Positions 1 to 8,239 of a DNA stretch of 64,000 nucleotides are shown here, piece by piece. Origin of the DNA: Pontibacter amylolyticus (lineage in GTDB: Bacteria > Bacteroidota > Bacteroidia > Cytophagales > Hymenobacteraceae); NCBI RefSeq assembly GCF_014638845.1, contig NZ_BMFP01000002.1, positions 576,373 to 640,372 of the forward strand, written 5' to 3'. A program made the translations under genes and the position numbers. Positions within the stretch are counted from its first letter, which is position 1; the number at the start of each line of letters is the position of its first letter. The notes below the pieces were generated by a model, which ran no database searches, was not told the origin of the DNA, and saw only the letters and a list, made by a program, of their open reading frames with translations.

Positions 1-296
1 ACAGTGCCGATGTCGGTTGTGCCACCAGAGCTAACCGTGATGGATTGTCTTGGGAAGGTATAGCCTACATAAGAAATACGCATGTTGTAGGTGCCGGCTG
101 GCACATCCATAATACTGAACTCACCGGCCGCATCCGTAGAGGCGCCTTTGGTGGTTCCTTCAAGCAAAACTGTGGCACCCGTCAGGGGCTCCCTGGTATC
201 GGCCCCGAGCACGCGGCCTCGCACACTGCCGCTTTGGGCCAGTGCCACCTGTGTCACTGCAAGGAGTGCGAACAGGAGAGAGTAAATTTTTTTCAT
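1..296 (-). CDS. TonB-dependent receptor-like outer membrane protein, N-terminal part (truncated by window edge)
   Basis: Reading the minus strand from an ATG at 294-296 gives an open frame to the window edge of 98 codons. It starts with a cleavable signal peptide (MKKIYSLLFALLAVTQVALA, then QSG) followed at once by a carboxypeptidase-regulatory-like beta-sandwich: a GxVRGRVLGADTREPLTGA segment, then GTTKGASTDAAGEFSI and the VGY ending typical of these domains. In Bacteroidota this arrangement usually heads a SusC/RagA or other TonB-dependent receptor, but some non-receptor surface proteins have it too. The barrel lies outside the window, so substrate and exact family are undecided. The + strand frame over the same bases is a shadow. 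Confidence 0.75.
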   Translation of the reverse strand, partial: MKKIYSLLFALLAVTQVALAQSGSVRGRVLGADTREPLTGATVLLEGTTKGASTDAAGEFSIMDVPAGTYNMRISYVGYTFPRQSITVSSGGTTDIGT

Positions 297-334
297 GATA
301 ATTAGGTTAGATATTAAAGGTTAAGGTTTAGATG

Positions 335-1369
335 CTATTTCAGAAAATCCCGGATCGTTTTGTTAAAAGCGCCCGCCTGCTCGTACTGCAGGAAATGCCC
401 CGCTTCGGGCAGCAGCACCAGTTGGCTGTTGGGAATGCGCTCGCGCGCGGTTTCGGTCACGGCCTGGGTGGTTAGGTTGGGGTTCAGGTAGCGGTTAGGT
501 ATAAGCGCGTCATTACTGCCGAAGATGATGAGCGTCGGCACCTGCACCTGCGGCAGTTGTTCGTACACCGGCTCGTCGACCATAGCGGCCACACTGCCAG
601 CCACAGCCGTACTGTAGGCCCCGAATTCAGCCGACTCAGCCATTTTCAGGCGGTCGTCGATCATATACTGCACATCCCCTGGCATCTGGTGAAAGTTCAT
701 TTTAAAATTAGCTACCACTTGCTCCGGCGTGGTTTTCTGCACGCTCTCCGGCGTCACCGTCATCTTGAAAAGCTGTTTTTGCTGCTCGGTGAAGGTTTCT
801 ATACCAGCCGGGGCGGCCAGTATTAAATGCTTGATGCGCTGCGGCTCTTTCAGGGCGGCGGTGATGGCGATCTGCCCGCCCATGGAGTGCCCGACCAGAG
901 TAGCTTGTTTCAATTCAAGCGCATCCATCAGGGCCAGCACATTGGCGGCGTAGCTCGCCATACCTGGCGTTATACCTGTTTTGTCGGACTTGCCGTAGCC
1001 GGGCAGGTCGATGGCGATGCAGCGGTAATGCTGGCTCAGCTCGGCCACGTTCTTATCCCAGGCAGGCAGGTAGCTGCCCAGTCCATGTATGAAGATCAGC
1101 GTTTCAGGTCCTTTTCCCTCGTCGGTATAAGCTAGTTTGGTGCCGTTGGGCAGCGTCACTTTTTTGACCGCATACTTGTAGTTCAGCCCTTCGAACACAG
1201 GATCGGCAGCTGGTGCAACGGCAGTGGTCTCGGTGCTGGCTGTTGCCGTGTCGGTGGTCTTGTCTATACCTGTGGAGGTGGCGGCAGGCTGCGCCGACTG
1301 GCAGGCCGTGTGCAGGTATAGCAGGCCAAGCGATGCCAGCATGAGTTTAGTTTTTGAGCTCACTTTCAT
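335..1369 (-). CDS. alpha/beta-fold hydrolase, exported (possible lipoprotein)
   Basis: 344-aa alpha/beta hydrolase of the S33/epoxide-hydrolase-like group. Visible catalytic elements: oxyanion HGLGS at residues 95-99, nucleophile elbow GHSMGG at 160-165 (Ser162), acid Asp287 in GSNDALIP, and His325 in EAGHFLQ. The N-terminus is a hydrophobic export signal ending in HTAC (Cys23); with His at -3 it is a poor lipobox, so lipidation is uncertain. A Thr/Ala-rich linker (about residues 25-55) precedes the catalytic domain. The start codon lies inside the 3' end of the upstream symporter gene (23-bp overlap), so the two are probably co-transcribed and translationally coupled. The substrate cannot be told from sequence. 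Confidence 0.85.
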   Translation of the reverse strand: MKVSSKTKLMLASLGLLYLHTACQSAQPAATSTGIDKTTDTATASTETTAVAPAADPVFEGLNYKYAVKKVTLPNGTKLAYTDEGKGPETLIFIHGLGSYLPAWDKNVAELSQHYRCIAIDLPGYGKSDKTGITPGMASYAANVLALMDALELKQATLVGHSMGGQIAITAALKEPQRIKHLILAAPAGIETFTEQQKQLFKMTVTPESVQKTTPEQVVANFKMNFHQMPGDVQYMIDDRLKMAESAEFGAYSTAVAGSVAAMVDEPVYEQLPQVQVPTLIIFGSNDALIPNRYLNPNLTTQAVTETARERIPNSQLVLLPEAGHFLQYEQAGAFNKTIRDFLK

Positions 1370-2903
1370 AGGTCGGTTCAGTTAAAAGTGAAGGGTCTTC
1401 TGTTGTCGGCTCAGTGGCTGGCTTCCGGAAGGCGTAGTAAAAGATAAGTCCCACGGCTACCGAAGCCAGTATGGCCAATGCGGCGGCTATACCTGGGTTG
1501 CGCACCGGCGCCTGCATGTAGGTGGTGAGACCGCCGTAGTACACGCCGAAATGCACGATCACCGAAGTGATGGACGCCGCCACCGGGGCAATAAGCGGAA
1601 CCCGGCGCAGGAACATGCCGAAGAGCACCGGTACGAAGGCGGCCGAGAAGTAGGCGTATACCCCGTTCTGCGCAAAAATGCCCACGCTTAGGTTCGGGTT
1701 TTGCAGTTGGTCAAACGTCAGCCAGATGGTGACGGCCGCCAGCACCACGATCACGAGGCGGTTAACCAGCACACCTTTTTTGGTGATGCCTTCGCCCACG
1801 ACCGGGGCCAGGATGTCGGAGGTAATGGTGATGGAGAGTGACTGGATAAGGCCTTCCAAAGTAGAGAGACCCGCCGAGATCAGCCCCAGCACTACCAACA
1901 AGCCCATGTATACCGGGAACTCCTTCACCACATAAGCCGACATGATACCATCCACTGGCAGCGGTTGCCCGTTTACTGTCATATCCGGGAAAGAAAGACG
2001 GGCGTAGAGACCGGCGAACACCACCAAAAAGAAAAGTCCCTGCGCCAGCAAACCCGTCAGCAGGTATAGGTTCACATCTTTTTCGTTCTTGAGTAAAAGT
2101 GATTTGGTGATGATGTGCGGTTGGCAAACGATGGCCACCCCGATGATGAACTGGCAGAAAATGATCTCAAAGTTATCGCGGAACAGAAAGCTCTCCGGGT
2201 TAGTGGGAGACACCAGCAGCGGATCGATAGCCGCCAGTTTGTCCAGAAAACCATGCACGCCATTGCTGAAGTGCTCGTAGCCGGAACCCAGCAGGATGAA
2301 CGCCACAATCAGCATCAGCACCGCCTGAATCATGTTGGTGTATACCATGGAGTTGGCGCCTCCGAACATCATGTAGCCGAACACAAACACCACAATGCCG
2401 ACGCACACATGCAGCTCGTTGAGGTTGAGCACGCTGGCCAGCACCTTGGTAAGCCCTACGCAGATGAGCACGATGAACGTGATGAGCAGCAGCGACAGGA
2501 TCGCGAAGAACATGGCATAGCCGCGACTCTTGTAGGTCAGCCCCATCCACTGGGCCATGGTTTGCGCCTTTACGGCGGTGCCCATCTTGCGGAAGCCCTT
2601 GGTGAGCACGACCAGCGAGACCAGGGCCGCTACGGGCAGGGCGATCGCCATAGAAATGACCCCGCTGATGCCATACAGCGCTACGAAGCCTGGATTGATG
2701 ATAAAGGTGGCGGCACTCGTCATGGAGGCAGCCAGCGCTAAACCTACGGCAATGGGTGAGAAGGCCACGTTGCCGAGGGCATAGTCAGAGATGGAGCGGA
2801 TGCGCAGTGCGCCCCGAATCACAAAGAACAGGATAATGCCTGCGTAGGCGAGTACGAGTACCCAACCAGCCGTAACAAGCTCCGATGATGCCAGACTATT
2901 CAT
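1347..2903 (-). CDS. sodium:solute symporter family protein (SSS/SLC5)
   Basis: 518-aa polytopic inner-membrane protein with about 13 hydrophobic segments, matching the usual SSS length. Family hallmarks are an early ALAASMTSAATF stretch (residues about 56-67) and GLISAGLSTLEGLIQSL near residue 345, which corresponds to the sodium-binding TM8 region of PutP-like transporters. It would import a small organic solute with Na+. The substrate is unknown. The downstream hydrolase overlaps its 3' end, which suggests that the pair handles the same compound, but that is inference. The C-terminal tail (about 25 residues, rich in Glu and Thr) is cytosolic and variable. Confidence 0.9.
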   Translation of the reverse strand: MNSLASSELVTAGWVLVLAYAGIILFFVIRGALRIRSISDYALGNVAFSPIAVGLALAASMTSAATFIINPGFVALYGISGVISMAIALPVAALVSLVVLTKGFRKMGTAVKAQTMAQWMGLTYKSRGYAMFFAILSLLLITFIVLICVGLTKVLASVLNLNELHVCVGIVVFVFGYMMFGGANSMVYTNMIQAVLMLIVAFILLGSGYEHFSNGVHGFLDKLAAIDPLLVSPTNPESFLFRDNFEIIFCQFIIGVAIVCQPHIITKSLLLKNEKDVNLYLLTGLLAQGLFFLVVFAGLYARLSFPDMTVNGQPLPVDGIMSAYVVKEFPVYMGLLVVLGLISAGLSTLEGLIQSLSITITSDILAPVVGEGITKKGVLVNRLVIVVLAAVTIWLTFDQLQNPNLSVGIFAQNGVYAYFSAAFVPVLFGMFLRRVPLIAPVAASITSVIVHFGVYYGGLTTYMQAPVRNPGIAAALAILASVAVGLIFYYAFRKPATEPTTEDPSLLTEPTYESELKN

Positions 2904-3194
2904 GCTTGATGGTATTATTGCTAAGGAAATATTGAATTAATTTAGCTAATAATAAACATTGACAGAAGCCTATACTTGCCAAACGAGATTAAATTAAGGT
3001 TAAATCGGTAAGGGAGAAGGTGAGGTGAATTTTGAATGAGTGAGTGGTGAATCACCGGGATGGTTGAATTGTTGGTTGCTGATTGTTGAATTGTTTATTC
3101 GGTGCATGATCTGCGCCCTATACCTGCATACCCTCCCCATTCAAAGCTCAGAACAGGAGACCTTTAAACTCCTCAACTCTCAAACTCCAACACG
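2904..3194. other. intergenic region, no gene seen
   Basis: This 291-bp spacer separates the symporter promoter side from the 3' end of the LytTR regulator. It holds low-complexity stretches of the kind that fill other spacers here: a GAATGAGTGAGTGGTGAATC run at 3034-3053 and TTGAATTGTTGGTTG-like repeats at 3064-3098, plus one CTATACCTGC motif at 3118. No terminator or RNA gene is evident. Confidence 0.5.
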
Positions 3195-3950
3195 CTACAG
3201 TATTTGCAGGCGCTTCAGCAAGGCGTCGCGGTGGGTGTTGCCGATCGGGATCTGTTTGCCGCCGATGAGGATGTTGTTGTCTTCGATGGCTTCGATGGCG
3301 GTGAGCTGCACGATGTAGGAGCGGTGGACGCGCATAAACTGGCCGGCGGGCAGGCGCTGCTCCAGGTTCTTCAGGCTTTGGCTGACCAGGTGCAGGTGCG
3401 TGCGCGTCTTGATGTTGCAGTAGATGTCCTGCGCTTCGGCCCAAACGATGTCCTCGAGCATCACTTTCTCGAGGCGGTTGCGCACTTTCACAAACAGGGC
3501 GTCGTGCAGCAGAAAATTGTCGGCCTCTACGGTATCGGTGGGCTGGGCAGGTAAAGCCGCTGGTTGCAACTGCCAGGTGCCGGCGTTGTGAATGGCCAGT
3601 TCGATGCTGCTTTGCAGGGTGCGGGCATCAAAAGGCTTCACCAGGTAGGCATGCGGGTTGGTTTGCTTAGCGCGGTCGATGGTCTCCTTATCCGAAAAAG
3701 CCGTCATGAAAATGAAAGGCACCCTGGTGGCCTTCGCCAACATGGCAGCGGTCTCTATGCCGTCGAGCTTGCCGTCAAGCGTGATGTCGAGAATGATCAG
3801 GTCCGGCAGGTGCTGGTGCACCTGCAGCAGCAACTCCTCGCCCGAGCTCACGGCCTGACACACCTCGTAGCCCATCGACTCCAGCGAAAGCGACAGGTTC
3901 TGGGCAATCACCACATCATCTTCTGCAATCAGTAATTTTAGCCGGGCCAT
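3195..3950 (-). CDS. LytTR-family response regulator
   Basis: 251-aa two-domain regulator. The receiver domain (residues about 5-120) has the acidic pair Asp11-Asp12, phospho-acceptor Asp55 in LIILDITLDG, Thr83 and Lys105 in LVKPF. The C-terminal part (about 145-250) is a LytTR DNA-binding domain, recognisable from VRNRLEKVMLEDIVWAEA and FMRVHRSYIVQLTAI. It faces the 7TM-DISM kinase gene across a 121-bp divergent spacer, so the two should form a two-component system. The start codon directly follows a CTATACCT motif (CTATACCTATG on the coding strand). Target genes are unknown. Confidence 0.92.
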   Translation of the reverse strand: MARLKLLIAEDDVVIAQNLSLSLESMGYEVCQAVSSGEELLLQVHQHLPDLIILDITLDGKLDGIETAAMLAKATRVPFIFMTAFSDKETIDRAKQTNPHAYLVKPFDARTLQSSIELAIHNAGTWQLQPAALPAQPTDTVEADNFLLHDALFVKVRNRLEKVMLEDIVWAEAQDIYCNIKTRTHLHLVSQSLKNLEQRLPAGQFMRVHRSYIVQLTAIEAIEDNNILIGGKQIPIGNTHRDALLKRLQIL

Positions 3951-4071
3951 AGGTATAGGTGTAAGTAAAATCGGTCAGGTATAGCAGCTCAATATAGCAA
4001 AAGGTTTCCATCGGCGAAATCTCTTACTCTCCTAAGTATAGCTGAACTGAGATTATTTTGTAAATTGACGT

Positions 4072-6237
4072 ATGTTTGCGCCTTCCTATACCTGTTGTTT
4101 GCGCCGCTTTTTCAGGGTGCTCGCCTTGCTGCCTTTCCTGTTGGCAGTGTTGCAAGCCCGTGCGCAGGCACCCGATACGGTGGATGTGACGGCTTCGGAA
4201 CAGCGTATAGCCGAGGCCCTGCAGGTATACCACGACCCAAGTGCGACGCTGACGCTTGACCAGGTTCAAACGCACCGCTTTACGCCAAACGGTACCGGTA
4301 CCGTGCTGCAGCCGGGCAAAACGGTGCACTGGGTGCGGGTAGTGTTGCGGAACCCGAGCGACCGCGAACAGATGCGCCTGCTCTATGCCGGTGACTGGAG
4401 CCACATCGAACTCTTTCAGCAAACCGGCGCAGGCTATACCTTAAAGCGCACAGGCCGGCTTTTGCCCATCGGGGAGCGTGACGTGCCTTCTTATAAATCC
4501 TACATCCGGCTGGAGCTCCTGCCCAACAGCACCACCACCCTATTCCTGCGTCTGCAGAGCGACATCGACCTGTACAAGCCCCAGGGGCTGCAGGTACAAT
4601 TGCTACTGCCGGAGCAGGTGAGCGCCGCCAACAGCGACAGGCTTTTCGGGCAGGGCCTTTTCATCGGCATTATCCTGGTGATGACGCTTTACAACTTGGT
4701 GCTGTTTGCCTCGGTGCGCGACCGCAGTTACCTGTACTATGTGTTGGCGCTGCTGGGCACGGGGCTCTACTTCATGTTCTACCATGGCTTTGCCCTTGAG
4801 CTGCTCTGGCCGAACTCCCCGCTCTGGAATGCACACAGTTTCCCGTTTATTGTTACCTTCAATGGCCTGTTCCGGGTGCTGTTCACACGCCACTACCTCA
4901 ATACCCAGCGCACCATGCCTGTGTGGGACAAAATGCTGACACTGCTGGCCCTGCTCTACATTCTGCCGGTAGGAATGGGCCTGCTCTCTTACTTCACGCC
5001 CCTCGACCTGCTGCAGGCTTGCGTGAGCCTGATCGGCATCATCGGTGGACTGGTGCTGCTGGCCATGGTGCTGACCAGTATACAGTCGCTGCGCCAGGGG
5101 TATAGGCCGGCGCTTTATTTCCTGATCGCCAATGTGTTCTTTGTGGTCGGGGCCTTGCTGTTCATCCTGAAAGAGAATCATCTGGTGCCGGACAACCTGG
5201 TGACCGTGTATGCGGCGCAGGTAGGTGTAGTGGCGCAGGTGGTGCTGTTCTCGCTCGGTCTGGCCTACAGGCTGAACACCGTGACAAGCGAGCTCAACGC
5301 CAAAGTGCTCGAGAAGGAGCGACTCGAGCGCGAGAAGGAAACGGAGCGCAAGCTGCTGATCGAGCAACAGAAAAACGAACTCGAAGTGATGGTGGCCAAC
5401 CGCACGGCTGCTCTCCGGCATCGTACGCAGGAGCTGAAAGACACGGTGCGCAAGCTCAAGGCCTCGGAGCACAAGCTGCGCCGGCTCAACTATTTCAAGG
5501 ACCGCTTCTTCTCCATCATCTCGCACGACATCCGCACGCCGCTGGCCACACTGGAGTCTTTCCTGAATATACTGGTGAATTTCTCGGACAAGATGAAGCC
5601 GGAGCAGATGCAGAAACTAGCCACTCATACGCAGGTATCGGTGCGCAACCTGCAGGCCCTGCTCGAAAACCTGCTGCAATGGTCGACCGCCCAGACAGCC
5701 TCAGGGCACCATGTGCGCTTTGAGCCGGAAGCGCTACAGGTGGCCGAACTGGTGAACCGCAACGTGACCCTGCTCAAAGATACGGCTGATACCAAGCAGA
5801 TCGCCTGGCAGGTAGAAGTGCCGATGCAGCTACAGGTACGTGCCGACGCCCACATGCTCGACTTTGTGGTGCGTAACCTGCTGCACAACGCCATTAAGTT
5901 CTCGTACCCGGGCGGATTGATACAGGTGTCTGCGGAAGAGGGCCCGGGCAACATGGCGACGATAGCCGTAACCGACCAGGGCACCGGTGTAAGCCCCGAT
6001 GTGCTGGCCACGCTCTTTAAGCTGGAAACGCCGGCCATGGCAACCAAGGGCACTATAAACGAGAAAGGCACCGGCCTGGGTCTGCTGCTTTGCCGCGATT
6101 TTGTGGAGCGGAACGGGGGTACTATACAGGTAGAGACAGCGCTTGGAAAGGGCAGTCGGTTTTACTTTACCGTGCCGCTGGTTATACCTGAGCAGGCCAC
6201 AGATAAGCAACTGCAGCTGGAAGGCGAGATCTGCTAA
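4072..6237 (+). CDS. 7TM-DISM sensor histidine kinase
   Basis: 721-aa membrane sensor kinase. Order: signal peptide/first helix (residues about 8-33), extracytoplasmic 7TMR-DISMED2-type beta domain (about 35-175, with ADWSHIELFQQ-like core), seven-helix 7TMR-DISM block (about 185-400), coiled coil with a KERLEREKETERK heptad run (about 405-470), HisKA domain with His485 in FFSIISHDIRTPL, and HATPase_c (about 590-705, N-box VVRNLLHNAIKF, G-box KGTGLGLLLC). There is no attached receiver, so it should phosphorylate the divergently encoded LytTR regulator. DISMED2 domains are thought to bind carbohydrates or other small ligands; the signal here is unknown. Confidence 0.92.
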   Translation: MFAPSYTCCLRRFFRVLALLPFLLAVLQARAQAPDTVDVTASEQRIAEALQVYHDPSATLTLDQVQTHRFTPNGTGTVLQPGKTVHWVRVVLRNPSDREQMRLLYAGDWSHIELFQQTGAGYTLKRTGRLLPIGERDVPSYKSYIRLELLPNSTTTLFLRLQSDIDLYKPQGLQVQLLLPEQVSAANSDRLFGQGLFIGIILVMTLYNLVLFASVRDRSYLYYVLALLGTGLYFMFYHGFALELLWPNSPLWNAHSFPFIVTFNGLFRVLFTRHYLNTQRTMPVWDKMLTLLALLYILPVGMGLLSYFTPLDLLQACVSLIGIIGGLVLLAMVLTSIQSLRQGYRPALYFLIANVFFVVGALLFILKENHLVPDNLVTVYAAQVGVVAQVVLFSLGLAYRLNTVTSELNAKVLEKERLEREKETERKLLIEQQKNELEVMVANRTAALRHRTQELKDTVRKLKASEHKLRRLNYFKDRFFSIISHDIRTPLATLESFLNILVNFSDKMKPEQMQKLATHTQVSVRNLQALLENLLQWSTAQTASGHHVRFEPEALQVAELVNRNVTLLKDTADTKQIAWQVEVPMQLQVRADAHMLDFVVRNLLHNAIKFSYPGGLIQVSAEEGPGNMATIAVTDQGTGVSPDVLATLFKLETPAMATKGTINEKGTGLGLLLCRDFVERNGGTIQVETALGKGSRFYFTVPLVIPEQATDKQLQLEGEIC

Positions 6238-6585
6238 CCACATCTGTACCTGAACGTTTGCATGCCAGGATTATAATCAGAAAGGCGCTGGCCGCCAGAC
6301 TTTATGGCTATCCTGCCGACAGTTTAGCAAGTTGGCTCACGATGGAAACAGTAAAAAGCCAAGCAGTATAAGGTATAGGTTGTTTGCCAGCTGGCATGGC
6401 GAAAGGCCACCGGATACGCGCTGGGCACATTGCTTAGGTATAGCAGCCGATCTTTACAGGAAGTTTACCGCGAAAATCTATACCTACACCTGATGCAGGT
6501 ATAGTTTGGCCGCATCTCACCCAGCACCCTTCAGAATTTTCCAGTAGATTTGGTTATCATCCCTTCACCTCAAACAGACAACCCC
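6238..6585. other. intergenic region with four copies of the AGGTATAG motif
   Basis: No open frame, terminator or RNA gene is convincing in these 348 bp. It contains AGGTATAG or CTATACCT at about 6372, 6437, 6478 and 6498, and a 10-bp palindrome GCCAGCTGGC at 6386-6395. The motif density here is well above that of neighbouring coding DNA. Confidence 0.5.
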
Positions 6586-7407
6586 ATGAGACATCGCCTA
6601 CCCGACGGACTGGAAATGCATTATGAACTGCACGGAAACGCTGATGCTTCGCAAGCGATGGTTTTCCTGAACGGGCTCTCGCAGTCGACGGCTGCCTGGG
6701 CGGGACTGGTGCATGCGCTTGGCAAAAACTACCGGCTGGTGCTGGTGGATCTGGTGTTTCAGGGGCAGTCGGACGAGGCGCCGGAGCACCGAAGTTTCGA
6801 ACAGCATGCCGCTGATGTGGCCGACCTGCTCCGGGCACTGCAGTTACCCAGCGAAACGATACTGGTGGGGATCTCCTATGGAGGGGCGGTGGCGCAGCGC
6901 TTTTTAGTCAATCACCCGGAGCTGGTGCAGCGGGGTGTGCTGCTCTCTACTTTCCCGTACAAAGACGCTTACTTCGATGCGATCGGGGCAAGCTGGAAAC
7001 AGGCCCTGCTGGCAGGCGGCTACCCGCTCATGCTCGATGTGATGTTGCCTTTTGTGCTGGGACGCAGCTATTTTCTCAACCCGATCATCACGATAGAAAA
7101 CCTCAAAAACAACAAGACCAGCCAAAGCCCTACCCCAGAGCGACTGCTGAAGCTGGTGCGTGCCACAGAAGAAAGCGGCAACTACCTCGAAGAACTCAAG
7201 AAAGTGCAGGTACCGGTGCTGGTGGTGCATGGCGAGGAAGACATGCTCTGCACCCCCGAGATGGGAAGAGCCATGTACCAGGCGCTACCGCACGGGGAAT
7301 TGGAGATACTCCCGCACGTGGGCCATACCCTCAACCTCGAGTGCATCCCGGATCTGATCCAGCTGCTGGATACCTTCGCGGCGAAGGCAGTCTACAAAGA
7401 GCACTAA
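6586..7407 (+). CDS. alpha/beta-fold hydrolase
   Basis: 273-aa cytosolic alpha/beta hydrolase (no signal peptide). Catalytic elements: FLNGLSQS oxyanion region, nucleophile in VGISYGGAV, acid in VHGEEDML and His in HVGHTLNLE. The family includes esterases, haloperoxidase-like and 3-oxoadipate enol-lactonase-like enzymes; nothing visible narrows the substrate. The open frame extends to a TTG at 6550, but I chose the ATG at 6586, where the conserved LPDGLEMHYELHG strand begins. The 3' end overlaps the convergent lipoprotein gene by 4 bp (shared CTAA). Confidence 0.88.
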   Translation: MRHRLPDGLEMHYELHGNADASQAMVFLNGLSQSTAAWAGLVHALGKNYRLVLVDLVFQGQSDEAPEHRSFEQHAADVADLLRALQLPSETILVGISYGGAVAQRFLVNHPELVQRGVLLSTFPYKDAYFDAIGASWKQALLAGGYPLMLDVMLPFVLGRSYFLNPIITIENLKNNKTSQSPTPERLLKLVRATEESGNYLEELKKVQVPVLVVHGEEDMLCTPEMGRAMYQALPHGELEILPHVGHTLNLECIPDLIQLLDTFAAKAVYKEH

Positions 7408-8096
7408 AAGTCGATGACGTGGGTATAAGAAGCGCCATAGGGCACCCTGATCGTGTCCTGCTTCTCCAATGCTTTCGACTGCTGCCGGTCTATGCCCCTG
7501 GTCACCACCACGACAGGTATGTCGGCGGGAATGTAGAGCGGATTTTCGGTGTAAGTCATGCTCACAGCGCCCGTTTCATTCAAAAACTGGTTGGCATTGC
7601 TCTCAACGCCACAGGTAAATCTGAAAATCGTGTTGAGCTCGTAAAGTGTGGCTTTTGCCGGGTCTTTGTACACGCACTTTATTTCAGTCCGGCGGGGTAG
7701 CGTGAAGTTGTAAACCAACGTGGTGTCCGCGCTGGGTAAGTGGCCGATTTGTGCGTAGCTCGAGGAACAGAAGTATGGGTCGTTCTCAGATATGGAGATG
7801 TCGTAGCTGATGCCGTAGTTCCGCTCGTTGAGCTCGTGATTAGCCTTGAATTTAAACTTGTAATAACCATTGGCGTCCGTTCTGGCAGTCAGTTCGTCTA
7901 TGTCAGGAGAAGCTGGTTTGCTTCTGACAAGCTTGACCTGCATCTGAGGTGCGGGCCTGGTGCCGTCTGTGGTGATGTGCCCTTCAATAATCACATCTGG
8001 TTTGCCAGGTATAGGCAGGTTGCCCTCGCAGCTGCTCAGGAGGGTAAGAAAGAATAAGCCACAAAGACAGCCGGGAAGGCTTAGAAATTTTGACAT
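7404..8096 (-). CDS. putative lipoprotein of unknown function
   Basis: 230 aa with a lipoprotein signal (LTLLSSC lipobox) followed by a beta-sandwich-like segment resembling carboxypeptidase-regulatory or transthyretin-like domains (IEGHITTDGTRPAPQMQVKL, then TDANGYYKFKF). The remainder is beta-rich with few charged helices. I do not recognise a named family. The start at 8096 (ATG) places the lipobox at a normal distance; the frame also extends 7 codons upstream to a TTG at 8117. It is probably anchored in the envelope, with the sandwich domain mediating binding, but this is inference. Confidence 0.7.
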   Translation of the reverse strand: MSKFLSLPGCLCGLFFLTLLSSCEGNLPIPGKPDVIIEGHITTDGTRPAPQMQVKLVRSKPASPDIDELTARTDANGYYKFKFKANHELNERNYGISYDISISENDPYFCSSSYAQIGHLPSADTTLVYNFTLPRRTEIKCVYKDPAKATLYELNTIFRFTCGVESNANQFLNETGAVSMTYTENPLYIPADIPVVVVTRGIDRQQSKALEKQDTIRVPYGASYTHVIDF

Positions 8097-8239
8097 ATGG
8101 GGTATAAATTGAGGCAATTTGAGGAGAATTTGGTAAAAGTCAAACTACCCTGGCTTCAAAAACTCAAGGTATAAACCGTACTCTGAAGCAGGTTATGGGG
8201 CAGCCTATTTTAATCGGGTGTTCCCCGGAATTTCTAATG

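Noticed and set aside
6550-6585. TTG start for the hydrolase at 6550
   Set aside because: The ATG at 6586 starts just before the conserved first strand; the added 12 residues have no family support.
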